NCBI GenBank assembly: GCA_963747535.1
Contig: CAVVFX010000017.1
Span: 1,054,001-1,118,000, forward strand
Direction of reading: 5' to 3'
DNA length: 64,000 nucleotides
Source: CAVVFX01 sp963747535
GTDB taxonomy: Bacteria; Acidobacteriota; Terriglobia; Bryobacterales; Bryobacteraceae
Program-made: the position numbers and the translations under genes
The notes under the pieces: model-generated
Database searches by the model: none
The model's input: the letters and a program-made list of their open reading frames with translations, nothing else
What the model was told of the DNA's origin: nothing
Part shown: positions 42,098-50,338 of the stretch, piece by piece
Layout of the letters: every line of letters starts with the position of its first letter
How positions within the stretch are numbered: position 1 is the first letter of the stretch

Positions 42098-42979
42098 TTG
42101 CGGCATACCCTCGAGTACCTCGGCGCGATGCTGCTCTTCAGATCGCTCGAACTCACGCCACTGCCGCTCGCCAAACGCCTCGCCGGTCTCTATACCAAAA
42201 CTCTCGACCGTGCCGTACCCCGCCTCCGGTGCGTAGCAAGAGCCAATCTCGCCATGGCCTTCCCGGAGAAACCGGCGCACGAACGCGAAGTGCTCATCGA
42301 CGGGATCTTCCGCTCCATCGGGCGCGTCCTCCTGGCCATTGCCCGTTTCCCCACCATCAATTGCGACACCGTCGCCCAATGGATTCGCTACCAGGGCTAC
42401 GAGCATTTCGAAATCGCCATGGCTCGCGGCAAAGGCGTCCTCTTCGCCACCGGACACCTCGGAAATTGGGAGCTCAGTGCGTTCGCTCACGCCATCATGT
42501 CCGCGCCCATGGGAGTAGTCGTCCGCCGTCTGGACAATCCCCGTCTCGACGCCTGGGTGGAGTGTCGCCGTGGTCTCTCCGGCAACCACCTCATCAGTAA
42601 GCGCGACTTTGCCCGGCCCATCATGCAGGCTCTGCGGCATAACGAGGCAGTAGGGATACTAGTCGACCAGAACGTAGTCCCGGAACACGGCGCGTTCGTC
42701 GACTTCTTCGGTAAACCCGCGTGTAGCGGAACCACCTTCGCCAGGATTGCCGCCCGCAGCGGCGCTGCCGTCATCCCGGGCTTCGCCTTCTGGTCCGACG
42801 AGGAGCAGCGCCACATTCTGCACTTCTATCCTGAAGTCCCTATTACCGGCGACGAAAAAGCCGATACCGCGGCGATCCAAAAGGCCGTCGAACAAGCCAT
42901 CCGCGAGCACCCGGATCAGTGGCTCTGGATCCACCGCCGCTGGAAGACCCGCCCCCCGGGTGATCCGCCGCTCTATTAA
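42098..42979 (+). CDS. Lysophospholipid/Lipid A acyltransferase, LpxL/HtrB family
   Basis: 293 aa. It starts with a TTG directly after the mnmA stop. Family marks: KGVLFATGHLGNWELSAFA, the H(X4)E/D catalytic motif at about 124-129, VVVRRLDNPRLDAWVECRR, VGILVDQNVVPEHGAFVDFF and HPDQWLWIHRRWKTRPPG. It should transfer an acyl chain to lipid A or a related lipid at the inner membrane. Being downstream of mnmA at zero spacing suggests coupling without shared function. The TTG is chosen for the overlap; the ATG at 42128 is an alternative. Confidence 0.9.
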   Translation: MRHTLEYLGAMLLFRSLELTPLPLAKRLAGLYTKTLDRAVPRLRCVARANLAMAFPEKPAHEREVLIDGIFRSIGRVLLAIARFPTINCDTVAQWIRYQGYEHFEIAMARGKGVLFATGHLGNWELSAFAHAIMSAPMGVVVRRLDNPRLDAWVECRRGLSGNHLISKRDFARPIMQALRHNEAVGILVDQNVVPEHGAFVDFFGKPACSGTTFARIAARSGAAVIPGFAFWSDEEQRHILHFYPEVPITGDEKADTAAIQKAVEQAIREHPDQWLWIHRRWKTRPPGDPPLY

Positions 42980-42990
42980 ATTCAGCCGCC

Positions 42991-45111
42991 CTACCGCCAG
43001 CCATCCGCCACGAACAACTCCGACAACCGCCGGTGGGCGGCATATACATAAGTTTTCTCGTCGTTCGAAATAATGGTAGCTCCGAGGCCTTCACATTCAT
43101 CATCCGGCCCTTTCAAATTGCGCCAACGCGTGGCTTTCCCGGATTTGAGATCCATCCATTCCAGCCATTCCGATCCTTCGCCGTCGTCGGTCCGGACCAG
43201 CAACCGCGTGCCATCGCTACTCCACTTCACCGGTGCGGCCATGGTGTCGATCGGCAGAATTTCGGGAGTTCCCCCAGTTGCCGGAATCACCACGATCTTG
43301 TGATTCCGGGTAGTTCCGGCAATGCGCGCACCGTCGGGTGAAATCCTGGGCACATCCAGAGTCGTCTCGGGGTTCAACGGCGTCAAAGGGCCGCCATCGA
43401 TCGACTGAGTATAAAGCCTGAGACCCTGCCCCGGCATACTGCCATTCACCAGCAGTTTGCGGCCGTCCGGAAAAACCTGGGCGCCCTGATAAGAGAAGCC
43501 CTTCCCCGTCGAGTCAATGATGCGCGGTTGGCCGGCACCCAAAGGAACCACGTTCAAGTGGTTGTTCTCCCGGGGCAACATCGTGAGTACGGACTTGCTA
43601 TCTGGCAAGAAAGCAAAGCCTTCGCCGTCGGAGATTTTGGTTGTCGCGCCGGTGGAAAGATCCCGCACGTAGACTGCATACTCCCTACCGCCGCCTTCAC
43701 CGCCTTCAGTGAAGAGCAGGTAGCGGCCGTCAGGCGAGATGTCATCTGGTTGAGACCAGTCGAACCAGGACACGTCCTTCTCCTGCTCCTGACCGGATGT
43801 GCCGTTGATCACGCCCAGCGACATCACTTCCCTGAGGGTGTCGCGGCTCAGGACGACTTGGCCTCGGGGAGAAATGTCGTGCAGTGTCATGGTTCCGGGA
43901 ATACCGGCGACTAGCCGTACTGAGCCGGCTCGAGTGGCCGCGTATAGGGCACGATTAAGACCATTACGGCTGGCTGTAAACCAAATTTCGCGGCCGTCAG
44001 GGGACCATGCCAAGCCATCCTCACTCGCCCATCCTTCGGATACGCGGTGTGTGTTTCCGGACGAATCCACCCATACCACATTGCCCCCATCGTCCACGGT
44101 CATGGGATGTTCGAGGAAGGCCACGGCGTCTCCGCCGGGCGACACCCGCAAGCGGCTGATATATCCCGCGGTTTGAAATACCGGCCTTCCCCGGGGAAAC
44201 TCGAGTTTTGCCTGTCCGGCCTCCTGGCGTACCAGAGCGATATCCCCTTGGGAAGTCCAGTCCGATGACGTGACACCGTCCAGAAATAATTTTGGATAAC
44301 CTCCGTTCATCGGCACACGGTAGGACGACCGCTTCTTCGTGAGAATCAGCTCACCGGATTTGGAAACTGACATCAATTCGTAACCGCTGAAGCCCAGGGA
44401 ACGGGATTCCGGACTTCCCGGACTCACCATGAAAACAGTCGAGGGTTCACCGCTCCAATGCGCGTCATACAATACGGTCTGTCCATCCGGCGCGAAACGA
44501 GCCTGGTCGACGAAACCTCGCCTGAAAGTAATCTGCCGGAAAGCGGCCTCCTGGACGGGTTTCCGTTGCGTTAGATAGATAACTCCGGCAAGTAAGACTG
44601 TTAGAGACGCTATACCAACCCCGATCAACCAACGGTTTGCGGTGTTAGGTGCCTGCGTCATCGCCACGTCCCCCGGTGCTGCCGCAGTGACAGCAAGAGT
44701 AGGAGTGACGGGCGAGGATTCGACCTCCGGCCGCGGCGCAGCCTCGGTCACCGAAGCGATGAAGCGGTAGCCCGTGCGCGACAAAGTTTGAACGTAGCGC
44801 GGATTCTCGGCAGAATCGCCGAGGGTCAGGCGCAACCGGTTGGCTGCGGTATTGAGTCCGCTCTCGAAATCGACGAACGTGTCGGCCGGCCACAGCCGCT
44901 TGCGCAAGTCTTCGCGAGTGACCACTTCTCCCGGGCGCTCGAGCAAGGCCTGGAGAATCTGAAACGGTTTGCCCTGCAACCGTACCCGAACTCCGCTCTT
45001 ACGCAATTCCCCTGTTTGCATATTCAGTTCGAATACGCCGAACTGAACCAACCCCTTTTGTCCGGACGGCTGAGCCACGGAACCGGTGAATTCCTGCGTA
45101 CCGCTATTCAT
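42991..45111 (-). CDS. Membrane winged-helix regulator with C-terminal beta-propeller (CadC-like/PD40)
   Basis: 706 aa from the ATG at 45111; an upstream in-frame start at 45207 adds 32 residues with no family sense. An OmpR-type winged helix (about 20-120: VRLQGKPFQILQALLERP, VVTREDLRKRLWPADTFVDF, YVQTLSRTGYRFI) is followed by a proline/threonine linker, one transmembrane helix (LIGVGIASLTVLLAGVIYLT, about 161-180), and a TolB/PD40-like beta-propeller outside (ARFAPDGQTVLYDAHWSG, WSPDGREIWFTASRNGLNRA, WSSDGTRLLVRTDD). This layout suggests a one-component sensor-regulator; Acidobacteriota have many. Targets unknown. Confidence 0.88.
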   Translation of the reverse strand: MNSGTQEFTGSVAQPSGQKGLVQFGVFELNMQTGELRKSGVRVRLQGKPFQILQALLERPGEVVTREDLRKRLWPADTFVDFESGLNTAANRLRLTLGDSAENPRYVQTLSRTGYRFIASVTEAAPRPEVESSPVTPTLAVTAAAPGDVAMTQAPNTANRWLIGVGIASLTVLLAGVIYLTQRKPVQEAAFRQITFRRGFVDQARFAPDGQTVLYDAHWSGEPSTVFMVSPGSPESRSLGFSGYELMSVSKSGELILTKKRSSYRVPMNGGYPKLFLDGVTSSDWTSQGDIALVRQEAGQAKLEFPRGRPVFQTAGYISRLRVSPGGDAVAFLEHPMTVDDGGNVVWVDSSGNTHRVSEGWASEDGLAWSPDGREIWFTASRNGLNRALYAATRAGSVRLVAGIPGTMTLHDISPRGQVVLSRDTLREVMSLGVINGTSGQEQEKDVSWFDWSQPDDISPDGRYLLFTEGGEGGGREYAVYVRDLSTGATTKISDGEGFAFLPDSKSVLTMLPRENNHLNVVPLGAGQPRIIDSTGKGFSYQGAQVFPDGRKLLVNGSMPGQGLRLYTQSIDGGPLTPLNPETTLDVPRISPDGARIAGTTRNHKIVVIPATGGTPEILPIDTMAAPVKWSSDGTRLLVRTDDGEGSEWLEWMDLKSGKATRWRNLKGPDDECEGLGATIISNDEKTYVYAAHRRLSELFVADGWR

Positions 45112-45221
45112 AGAAGGTTCTGACGCGCGAAAAGTCTTGAAGTATGCAACTATCTCGGGATAATTGTGACACCAAAGCGCCCAATAACTGACCGTACCAG
45201 CGAGCATAACGAAACCTCACT

Positions 45222-45607
45222 CTCACTTGTTCCAAATTCTTGTCCAAGTTAGGTGTGTGACGGCTTTATGCCTGTGTAATCGGGATGAATGCGAACACAA
45301 GTGAACGCTAACTTCGATACCAGCCGTGCTCCGGCCATTTGGGCGCGCTGTTCTGCCGGATGCGATGCGTGCGGCCCGCATCCGGTCAGGAGGCTGACAC
45401 GCGCCGGTACGCAAAGAGGCGCGGTCGTATAAGCGCAGTCGAATGCGACTCCGCTCTGCGCGCGCCGGTCCAGCGACGGCAATCGATCGGGAAGCCGCTG
45501 CGGCACGTGAGACCGGCGCGATGCTTATTTTGGCGTCCCGTGGTGGCCACCTGGGCCAGAGGCGCGGCTGCGGATGCCTTCAGAAAATCCCGCCGGTCTA
45601 TCAGCAT
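45222..45607 (-). pseudogene. Truncated sulfatase with Tat signal
   Basis: From the ATG at 45607 the frame gives RRDFLKASAAAPLAQVATTG (Tat-like RRDFLK) and soon becomes nonsense. Another frame (to 45249) carries SLDRRAQSGVAFDCAYTTAP, LCVPARVSLLTG and GPHASHPAEQ, the sulfatase signature with the CxPxR formylglycine site. A normal sulfatase is over 400 aa, so most of the enzyme is gone and there is at least one frameshift. It lies end-on to cysC, overlapping by 7 bases. Confidence 0.75.
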
Positions 45608-46155
45608 CTCAATCGCGCCTCCAGGTAAGTCATGATTTTCTCCACGCTCTCTTCCACCCTCTCCCGATCGGTATGGCATTCCACTTCCGGATGGAGGGGT
45701 GGCTCATACGGATCGTCGACGCCTGTGAGACCGGTCAATTCCCCACTTCTAGCTTTGCGGTATAAGCCTTTCACGTCACGCAGTTCGCACGTCTCGATGG
45801 GCGCGTTGACATAGACCTCAACGAAGCAACCGATGGAAGATCGTATTTCGTCGCGCACCGCGCGGTAAGGTGAGATGGCCGATACCAGAACGATGACGCC
45901 GTGCCTGGTGAGCAAACCGGCCACATAGCCGATCCGCCGAATGTTCTCGTCGCGATCTCTCTTGCTGAAACCAAGATCACGGCATAACTTCTTCCGGACC
46001 ACATCGCCGTCGAGGGATTCGATACGCAATCCCGGGAAGCGGCTATGGCTCGCCAGACGTTCGCCTACCGCGCGATTAAGAGTCGTCTTTCCAGCCCCGC
46101 TCAGACCGGTGAACCAGATCGTCAAGCCGCTTGGCAATAGCCTTATTCCTTTCAT
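45601..46155 (-). CDS. cysC: Adenylylsulfate (APS) kinase
   Basis: Phosphorylates APS to PAPS, the sulfate donor for sulfotransferases or sulfate reduction. 184 aa with Walker A FTGLSGAGKTT (15-25), the substrate and lid blocks DGDVVRKKLCRDLGFSKRDR and DENIRRIGYVAGLL, and YVNAPIETCELRDVKGLYRK followed by FTGVDDPYEPP-type GLTGVDDPYEPPLHPEVEC. All family marks are present. It overlaps the sulfatase remnant downstream, so a sulfate/sulfation function may have been coupled to it. No CysN/CysD is visible. Confidence 0.93.
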   Translation of the reverse strand: MKGIRLLPSGLTIWFTGLSGAGKTTLNRAVGERLASHSRFPGLRIESLDGDVVRKKLCRDLGFSKRDRDENIRRIGYVAGLLTRHGVIVLVSAISPYRAVRDEIRSSIGCFVEVYVNAPIETCELRDVKGLYRKARSGELTGLTGVDDPYEPPLHPEVECHTDRERVEESVEKIMTYLEARLRC

Positions 46156-46463
46156 CCTCGTGCGCGCCGTGCACTACGGAACGGCTGCAAACCCCAGGAT
46201 ACAAGAGAATTCGATAGACTCCACAAAAAGAATCAATCGGCATATTATTGCAATGTTTGTGCTTACTGGGGCATGATACTTGCATGAAGTGTCCTCAGGT
46301 ATGCGTAGTGCGGGAAGTCCCCATGGGCGTGATCTTTGGCACCGCCGCGACATAACATAAAACAAATCCCCTAAGCGCGATAAATATATTTTCGATCGCC
46401 CGCTTCGTCGCCGAATGAATCGGTCTGACCTAGCCGACGTGTGTTCAATTAAGGAGCCGTCAA
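46156..46463. other. 308-base divergent intergenic region
   Basis: It should hold the promoters for cysC (left) and the DUF1989 pair (right). AAGGAG at 46451-46456 is the ribosome site of the TTG at 46464. I looked for the guanidine-I (ykkC) riboswitch that often precedes urea carboxylase genes and did not see its conserved blocks. Confidence 0.5.
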
Positions 46464-47192
46464 TTGACGATAGAAAAAACATTGCCTGGTCTGCTGTGGG
46501 AGGAGACGGTTCCGGCGGGAGCCAGTTGGACCCACGTGTTAAAGCGCGGTACGGCTCTGCGCGTTACAGCTCTCGGTGACGGCGCAAATGTTCCCGCAGT
46601 CTTCTACAACTCGGAATTCCCGGTGGAACGCTATAACATGCCGGATACCGCGAAAGCCCAGCACATAGGACATCTCAGCAAAGGCTTTGTCCTCTATTCC
46701 GACATGGGCCGGGTGCTCTGTTCGATCGTCGAAGATACCTGCGGCTGGCATGACTTGATCGGCGGCCATAGCACCGCGTCGACAGTCCAGGACCGTTTTG
46801 GCAACCAGCGTTACCAGGAGCATCACAACGATTTCTACCGCAATACTCGCGACAACTTCCTGATTGAATTGGCCAACTGGGGTCTCGGCCTGCGCGACCT
46901 CAGCAATAACTTGAACTTTTTTACCAAAGTCCAAGTCGATTCCGACGGAAATCTGACGTATATTTCCGGGAACTCGAAGGCCGGCGATTTCGTGGAACTT
47001 CGCGCCGAGATGAATGTTCTGGTAGTCATCGACACTGGCCAACATCCGCTCGATCCAGCGGACAGCTATGCTCCGGTACCGGTCCAGGTCGCGATCCGGC
47101 AGGCTGCTGTAAAAACAGCCGACGATCCATGCATCATCGCGTGTCCTGAAAATGGCCGCGGCTTCACAAACACGGACCGATACTTTCTTTAA
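46464..47192 (+). CDS. Urea amidolyase-associated protein UAAP1-like (DUF1989)
   Basis: 242 aa from a TTG preceded by AAGGAG. DUF1989 marks: WEETVPAGASWTHVLKRGTA, GANVPAVFYNSEFPVERYNM, CGWHDLIGGHST, RDNFLIELANWGLGLRDL, NLNFFTKVQVDSDGNL, and the C-terminal GRGFTNTDRYF. UAAP1 and UAAP2 are usually found beside urea or guanidine carboxylase, which they may help as a metal-dependent deaminase pair; here neither carboxylase nor allophanate hydrolase is seen. It is followed by its partner after 13 bases. Confidence 0.9.
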   Translation: MTIEKTLPGLLWEETVPAGASWTHVLKRGTALRVTALGDGANVPAVFYNSEFPVERYNMPDTAKAQHIGHLSKGFVLYSDMGRVLCSIVEDTCGWHDLIGGHSTASTVQDRFGNQRYQEHHNDFYRNTRDNFLIELANWGLGLRDLSNNLNFFTKVQVDSDGNLTYISGNSKAGDFVELRAEMNVLVVIDTGQHPLDPADSYAPVPVQVAIRQAAVKTADDPCIIACPENGRGFTNTDRYFL

Positions 47193-47205
47193 GAGACTAA
47201 TCGCC

Positions 47206-47868
47206 ATGCGCGCAACCGCTATTTCCAGGACCTCTCCGGCAGGCAAACTCAAGGCCGGTACCGCGGCCTATAATGAAATCATCGCAGCCGGGGAGCCGTG
47301 GATCCATGAAATCAAAACCGGCCAGATCTTGCGTATCGTTGCCATGGGCGGCAGCCAGTCCGTCGATTCGCTTTTCTATAGCGCATGGGACACATCCGAG
47401 CGCTATAGTGCGCAGGACACCATTCTCGCGCAGCGCAACATCTATCTCACATTGGGCACCAGGCTCATGTCTAACCTGGGGCGTCCGATGCTGACGATCG
47501 TCGGCGACTCCTTCGGCCGGCACGATACACTGACGGGTGCCTGCGCCGCCGAAAGCAACCAGGTCCTCTATTCGCTCGACAAGCGCCATCTGCATAACTG
47601 CCGCAGTAATTTTCTGGCAGCTATGGCCAGTTGGCGCACCAGCATCGATAAGCGTGACCTCAGCCCCAACGTCAATTTCTTCCTCCACGCCCTCGTGACT
47701 CCGGAGGGTGAACTCGAGTTCGCCGAAGGCATCGCGGAGACTGGCCGGTACGTGGAAATGAGAGCGGAGATGGACGTGATCGTGCTCATCAGCAACTGCC
47801 CGCAACTGAACAACTCCTGCAACGGGTACAATCCGACTCCGATTCGCGTGATGATCTGGGACTTGTAG
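47206..47868 (+). CDS. Urea amidolyase-associated protein UAAP2-like (DUF1989)
   Basis: 220 aa from the ATG at 47206; an in-frame start at 47152 would overlap UAAP1 by 41 bases. It shares fold marks with the previous gene: GEPWIHEIKTGQILRIVAMG, SVDSLFYSAWDTSERYSAQD, GRHDTLTGACAAES, CRSNFLAAMASWRTSIDKRD, NVNFFLHALVTPEGELEF and a C-terminal NSCNGYNPTPIRVMIWDL. The conserved Cys and His residues of the putative metal site are in place. Second gene of a two-gene unit. Confidence 0.9.
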   Translation: MRATAISRTSPAGKLKAGTAAYNEIIAAGEPWIHEIKTGQILRIVAMGGSQSVDSLFYSAWDTSERYSAQDTILAQRNIYLTLGTRLMSNLGRPMLTIVGDSFGRHDTLTGACAAESNQVLYSLDKRHLHNCRSNFLAAMASWRTSIDKRDLSPNVNFFLHALVTPEGELEFAEGIAETGRYVEMRAEMDVIVLISNCPQLNNSCNGYNPTPIRVMIWDL

Positions 47869-47918
47869 CACAGCTTCAGGCTGACTTTCGCAGGCGTTTA
47901 AATACAGTACAATGTCGC

Positions 47919-48686
47919 TTGCGTCTCCCACTCGTCAGCGCGCTCGTTTTTTTGCCTTTCACTTTTAGTCAACAACTCCCTGACATCTACAAGGATGAAT
48001 CGCACGGCGATCCGCCATTCCTTTCTCAGCCGGGATGGCGACCGCTTCTCAACGGCGCCGATCTGACGGGTTGGCAGAGCGTGGACGGTTCCGCCCACGC
48101 GTGGTTCACGACCAGGAGCGTGATTTGGAAACGCGTCTTCAATCCGATTCACCTGGTCGCCGAACCGGAGCCTGGCAACCGGATCGTCAACGGACGGGAC
48201 GGCAAGACTGCCAATCTGGTCACCGTGGCCAAGTTCGGGAGCTTCGAGTTGTACGTCGAGTTCCTGCTCGCCCGCGGCTCCAATTCCGGCGTCTATCTTC
48301 ATGGGCTCTACGAGGTCCAGATCTTCGACAGCCAGGGCTATTTCGGTCCGCTGACCGTGGGAGACTGTGGAGGCGTTTACCAGCAGGACGACGGGACAGG
48401 CGGATCGCCTCCCGCCGTGAACGCCTCCCGTCCACCGGGCGAATGGCAGTCACTGCACATCTGGTTTCAAGCACCTCGTTTCGATGCCAGTGGAAAAAGG
48501 ACAGCCGCCGCCAGAGTGCTGCGCGTGCTGCTCAACGACACGCATGTGCAGGAGAACGTCGAGGTGCCGGCGCCAACCGTGAGCCATATGAATATTCCCG
48601 AGGCGCCCAGCAATCCCATCATGCTGCAAGGCGATCACGGTCCGGTGGCGTTTCGCAATATCTATATCCGCAGCCTGAACCGTTAG
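47919..48686 (+). CDS. Exported DUF1080 (3-keto-disaccharide hydrolase/concanavalin-like) protein
   Basis: 255 aa from a TTG with a signal peptide (RLPLVSALVFLPFTFSQQ). DUF1080 features are GWRPLLNGADLTGWQSVDG, FELYVEFLLARGSNSGVYLH, EVQIFDSQGYFG, PPGEWQSLHIWFQAPRFD and IMLQGDHGPVAFRNIYIRSL. Members have a jelly-roll fold; some act on 3-keto glycosides. ATG starts are absent in frame near the signal, so the TTG is accepted. Separate from the DUF1989 pair by 50 bases. Confidence 0.86.
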   Translation: MRLPLVSALVFLPFTFSQQLPDIYKDESHGDPPFLSQPGWRPLLNGADLTGWQSVDGSAHAWFTTRSVIWKRVFNPIHLVAEPEPGNRIVNGRDGKTANLVTVAKFGSFELYVEFLLARGSNSGVYLHGLYEVQIFDSQGYFGPLTVGDCGGVYQQDDGTGGSPPAVNASRPPGEWQSLHIWFQAPRFDASGKRTAAARVLRVLLNDTHVQENVEVPAPTVSHMNIPEAPSNPIMLQGDHGPVAFRNIYIRSLNR

Positions 48687-48804
48687 GCTTTCTTACACCC
48701 AGTCCAGAGCCGAGAAACCCACCGCAAACCCAAGAACGCCGGAAAACAGCAGGGATAAACCCAGATGAACGCAGATAACGCGCGTGCAGGCCTCCGTCGC
48801 CCCC

Positions 48805-50238
48805 TTAACAAACGCGAATGCATTCCATTCCTAAGAGTTGACCCAGTTTCTGCAACTTACCGCCGATGTGTCCCACACCCGCTGCGCAATGATGCGCGGG
48901 GCCGTGCCGGTTCCATTCGTTAACGAAACCCCGCAGGCCCACGGGGAAACGATATCGGCTGTTGGTGTTGCCGATTTCCAGAATCGGGCCCGGCACCGAC
49001 TCGCCTTCGGCCACCAGCAACTGCACCTTCCCATCAACTGTCTCAACCACGGAAAGCATGGTGACGGGGCCATGTTTCACGCTCATCTCCACAGACAACC
49101 CGCGCCCCACCTTGCCGTGATACACTTCCAGCGGCCGGACCTTGGTCTTGCCCTCGGCAATCGCGATATGTCCCGGGCCATCGTGCCCCATCAACACCAC
49201 GTCATCCTTGAAATCCATCGCGTAGAACTCGGTAAACGATCCCCCTGCGCCGAAGGCGTCCATGATTTTCATAGCTTGCACGTTCTTGATCTCCAGTTCG
49301 CCCGCAACGGGAATCCCACGTGCCGTGAGCAGGCTGTTACCCAGAATAATGGAGCTGATCGCATCCTCATTCGCCGCGTTTCCAGTCCCGCTGTAGAAAT
49401 AAGCGAGCGAACCGAGGGCGTGGATGTCTACCAGGCGGTCGAGCGCCAGCGATGTCCGCGCCGCGCGCGCCAGTTCTTCGCTGGAACAATCCGGCTGCAC
49501 TTCGAAGACGGCGCGAAACTCGCGCACCCGCGCGGCAAGTTCAATGTCGGTCAACTCTGAGCGCAAGGCGGCGAGTTCATCCACTTCGATCATCTCGACG
49601 TGCCCGCCAAAAGTCGCGCACTGCCGGGTCAGGTCGGTGTAGATATCGAGCATGCCACCGTAGTAGTGGCCCATGACGCCCATGCGGTTGTGCTCCATTA
49701 CGGTGGCGACGCGCGCGGCCGCAACCCATTCTTCGATCTCGCGCCATGCCCCCGGATCATTTTCGAGCAGGCCCGTCACCTGGAAGAACGGAATCCGGCT
49801 GCGAGTGAAGACGTTGGCAATCTCCGGCACCGGGCATGCCTGACAGAACGCCAGCCACTCGCCCGTCATTTTCGTGCGATCGCCTATCCGGTTGAACGCC
49901 GCGTAATCGATTGCTTCAGCCGGGGCCAGATTCAGTACGATCACGGGGACCTTCGCCCGACGCACAACAGGCAGCACCGTCGACGAAAGGGCGTAAGTCG
50001 TGACGTAAAGAAAAATCAGGTCGACATCGGCCTGCCGGAACTGATGGCCCGCACGCATGGCCTTCTCGGGAGTATCGATCAAGCCCAGATGGACGACGTT
50101 GGCATCCATCGCCTGCAATTTCTGAGCGACCCGTTCAGAGTAACTGTGGAGGCGTTCCTGGAGCCCGGGAAACTGGGCCCAGTAAGCCTCAAGACCGATA
50201 CTGAACAGCCCAATTGTGGGACGGCTTTTAGCGTTCAA
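48805..50238 (-). CDS. L-fucose/L-arabinose isomerase-like protein
   Basis: 477 aa. The layout follows the fucose/arabinose isomerase superfamily: an N-terminal Rossmann-like part (TIGLFSIGLEAYWAQFPGLQ, LIFLYVTTYALSSTVLPVVR), a middle domain (MGHYYGGMLDIYTDLTRQC), and a C-terminal part with FTEFYAMDFKDDVVLMGHDG and GHIAIAEGKTKVRP. NEWNRHGPAHHCAAGVGHIG near the end keeps the His typical of the metal site. True AraA has different active-site blocks, so the sugar is uncertain. Divergent from the GH39 gene; the 100-base gap should hold both promoters. Confidence 0.8.
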   Translation of the reverse strand: MNAKSRPTIGLFSIGLEAYWAQFPGLQERLHSYSERVAQKLQAMDANVVHLGLIDTPEKAMRAGHQFRQADVDLIFLYVTTYALSSTVLPVVRRAKVPVIVLNLAPAEAIDYAAFNRIGDRTKMTGEWLAFCQACPVPEIANVFTRSRIPFFQVTGLLENDPGAWREIEEWVAAARVATVMEHNRMGVMGHYYGGMLDIYTDLTRQCATFGGHVEMIEVDELAALRSELTDIELAARVREFRAVFEVQPDCSSEELARAARTSLALDRLVDIHALGSLAYFYSGTGNAANEDAISSIILGNSLLTARGIPVAGELEIKNVQAMKIMDAFGAGGSFTEFYAMDFKDDVVLMGHDGPGHIAIAEGKTKVRPLEVYHGKVGRGLSVEMSVKHGPVTMLSVVETVDGKVQLLVAEGESVPGPILEIGNTNSRYRFPVGLRGFVNEWNRHGPAHHCAAGVGHIGGKLQKLGQLLGMECIRVC

Positions 50239-50338
50239 TCCGCTAACGTAACACAGTCCGCGACAGTATCACCAAACTTTTCGCCGACGGAAGAGTCTGT
50301 CTGCGAGCTGTCGATCGCCACAGTGATATAGAGTAGCT

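Noticed and set aside
40934..42640. 568-codon open frame opposite mnmA and lpxL
   Set aside because: Antisense shadow caused by high GC; the sense genes carry all catalytic motifs.
46280..46463. Guanidine-I (ykkC) riboswitch upstream of the DUF1989 pair
   Set aside because: Expected from context, but its conserved sequence blocks are not present in either strand.
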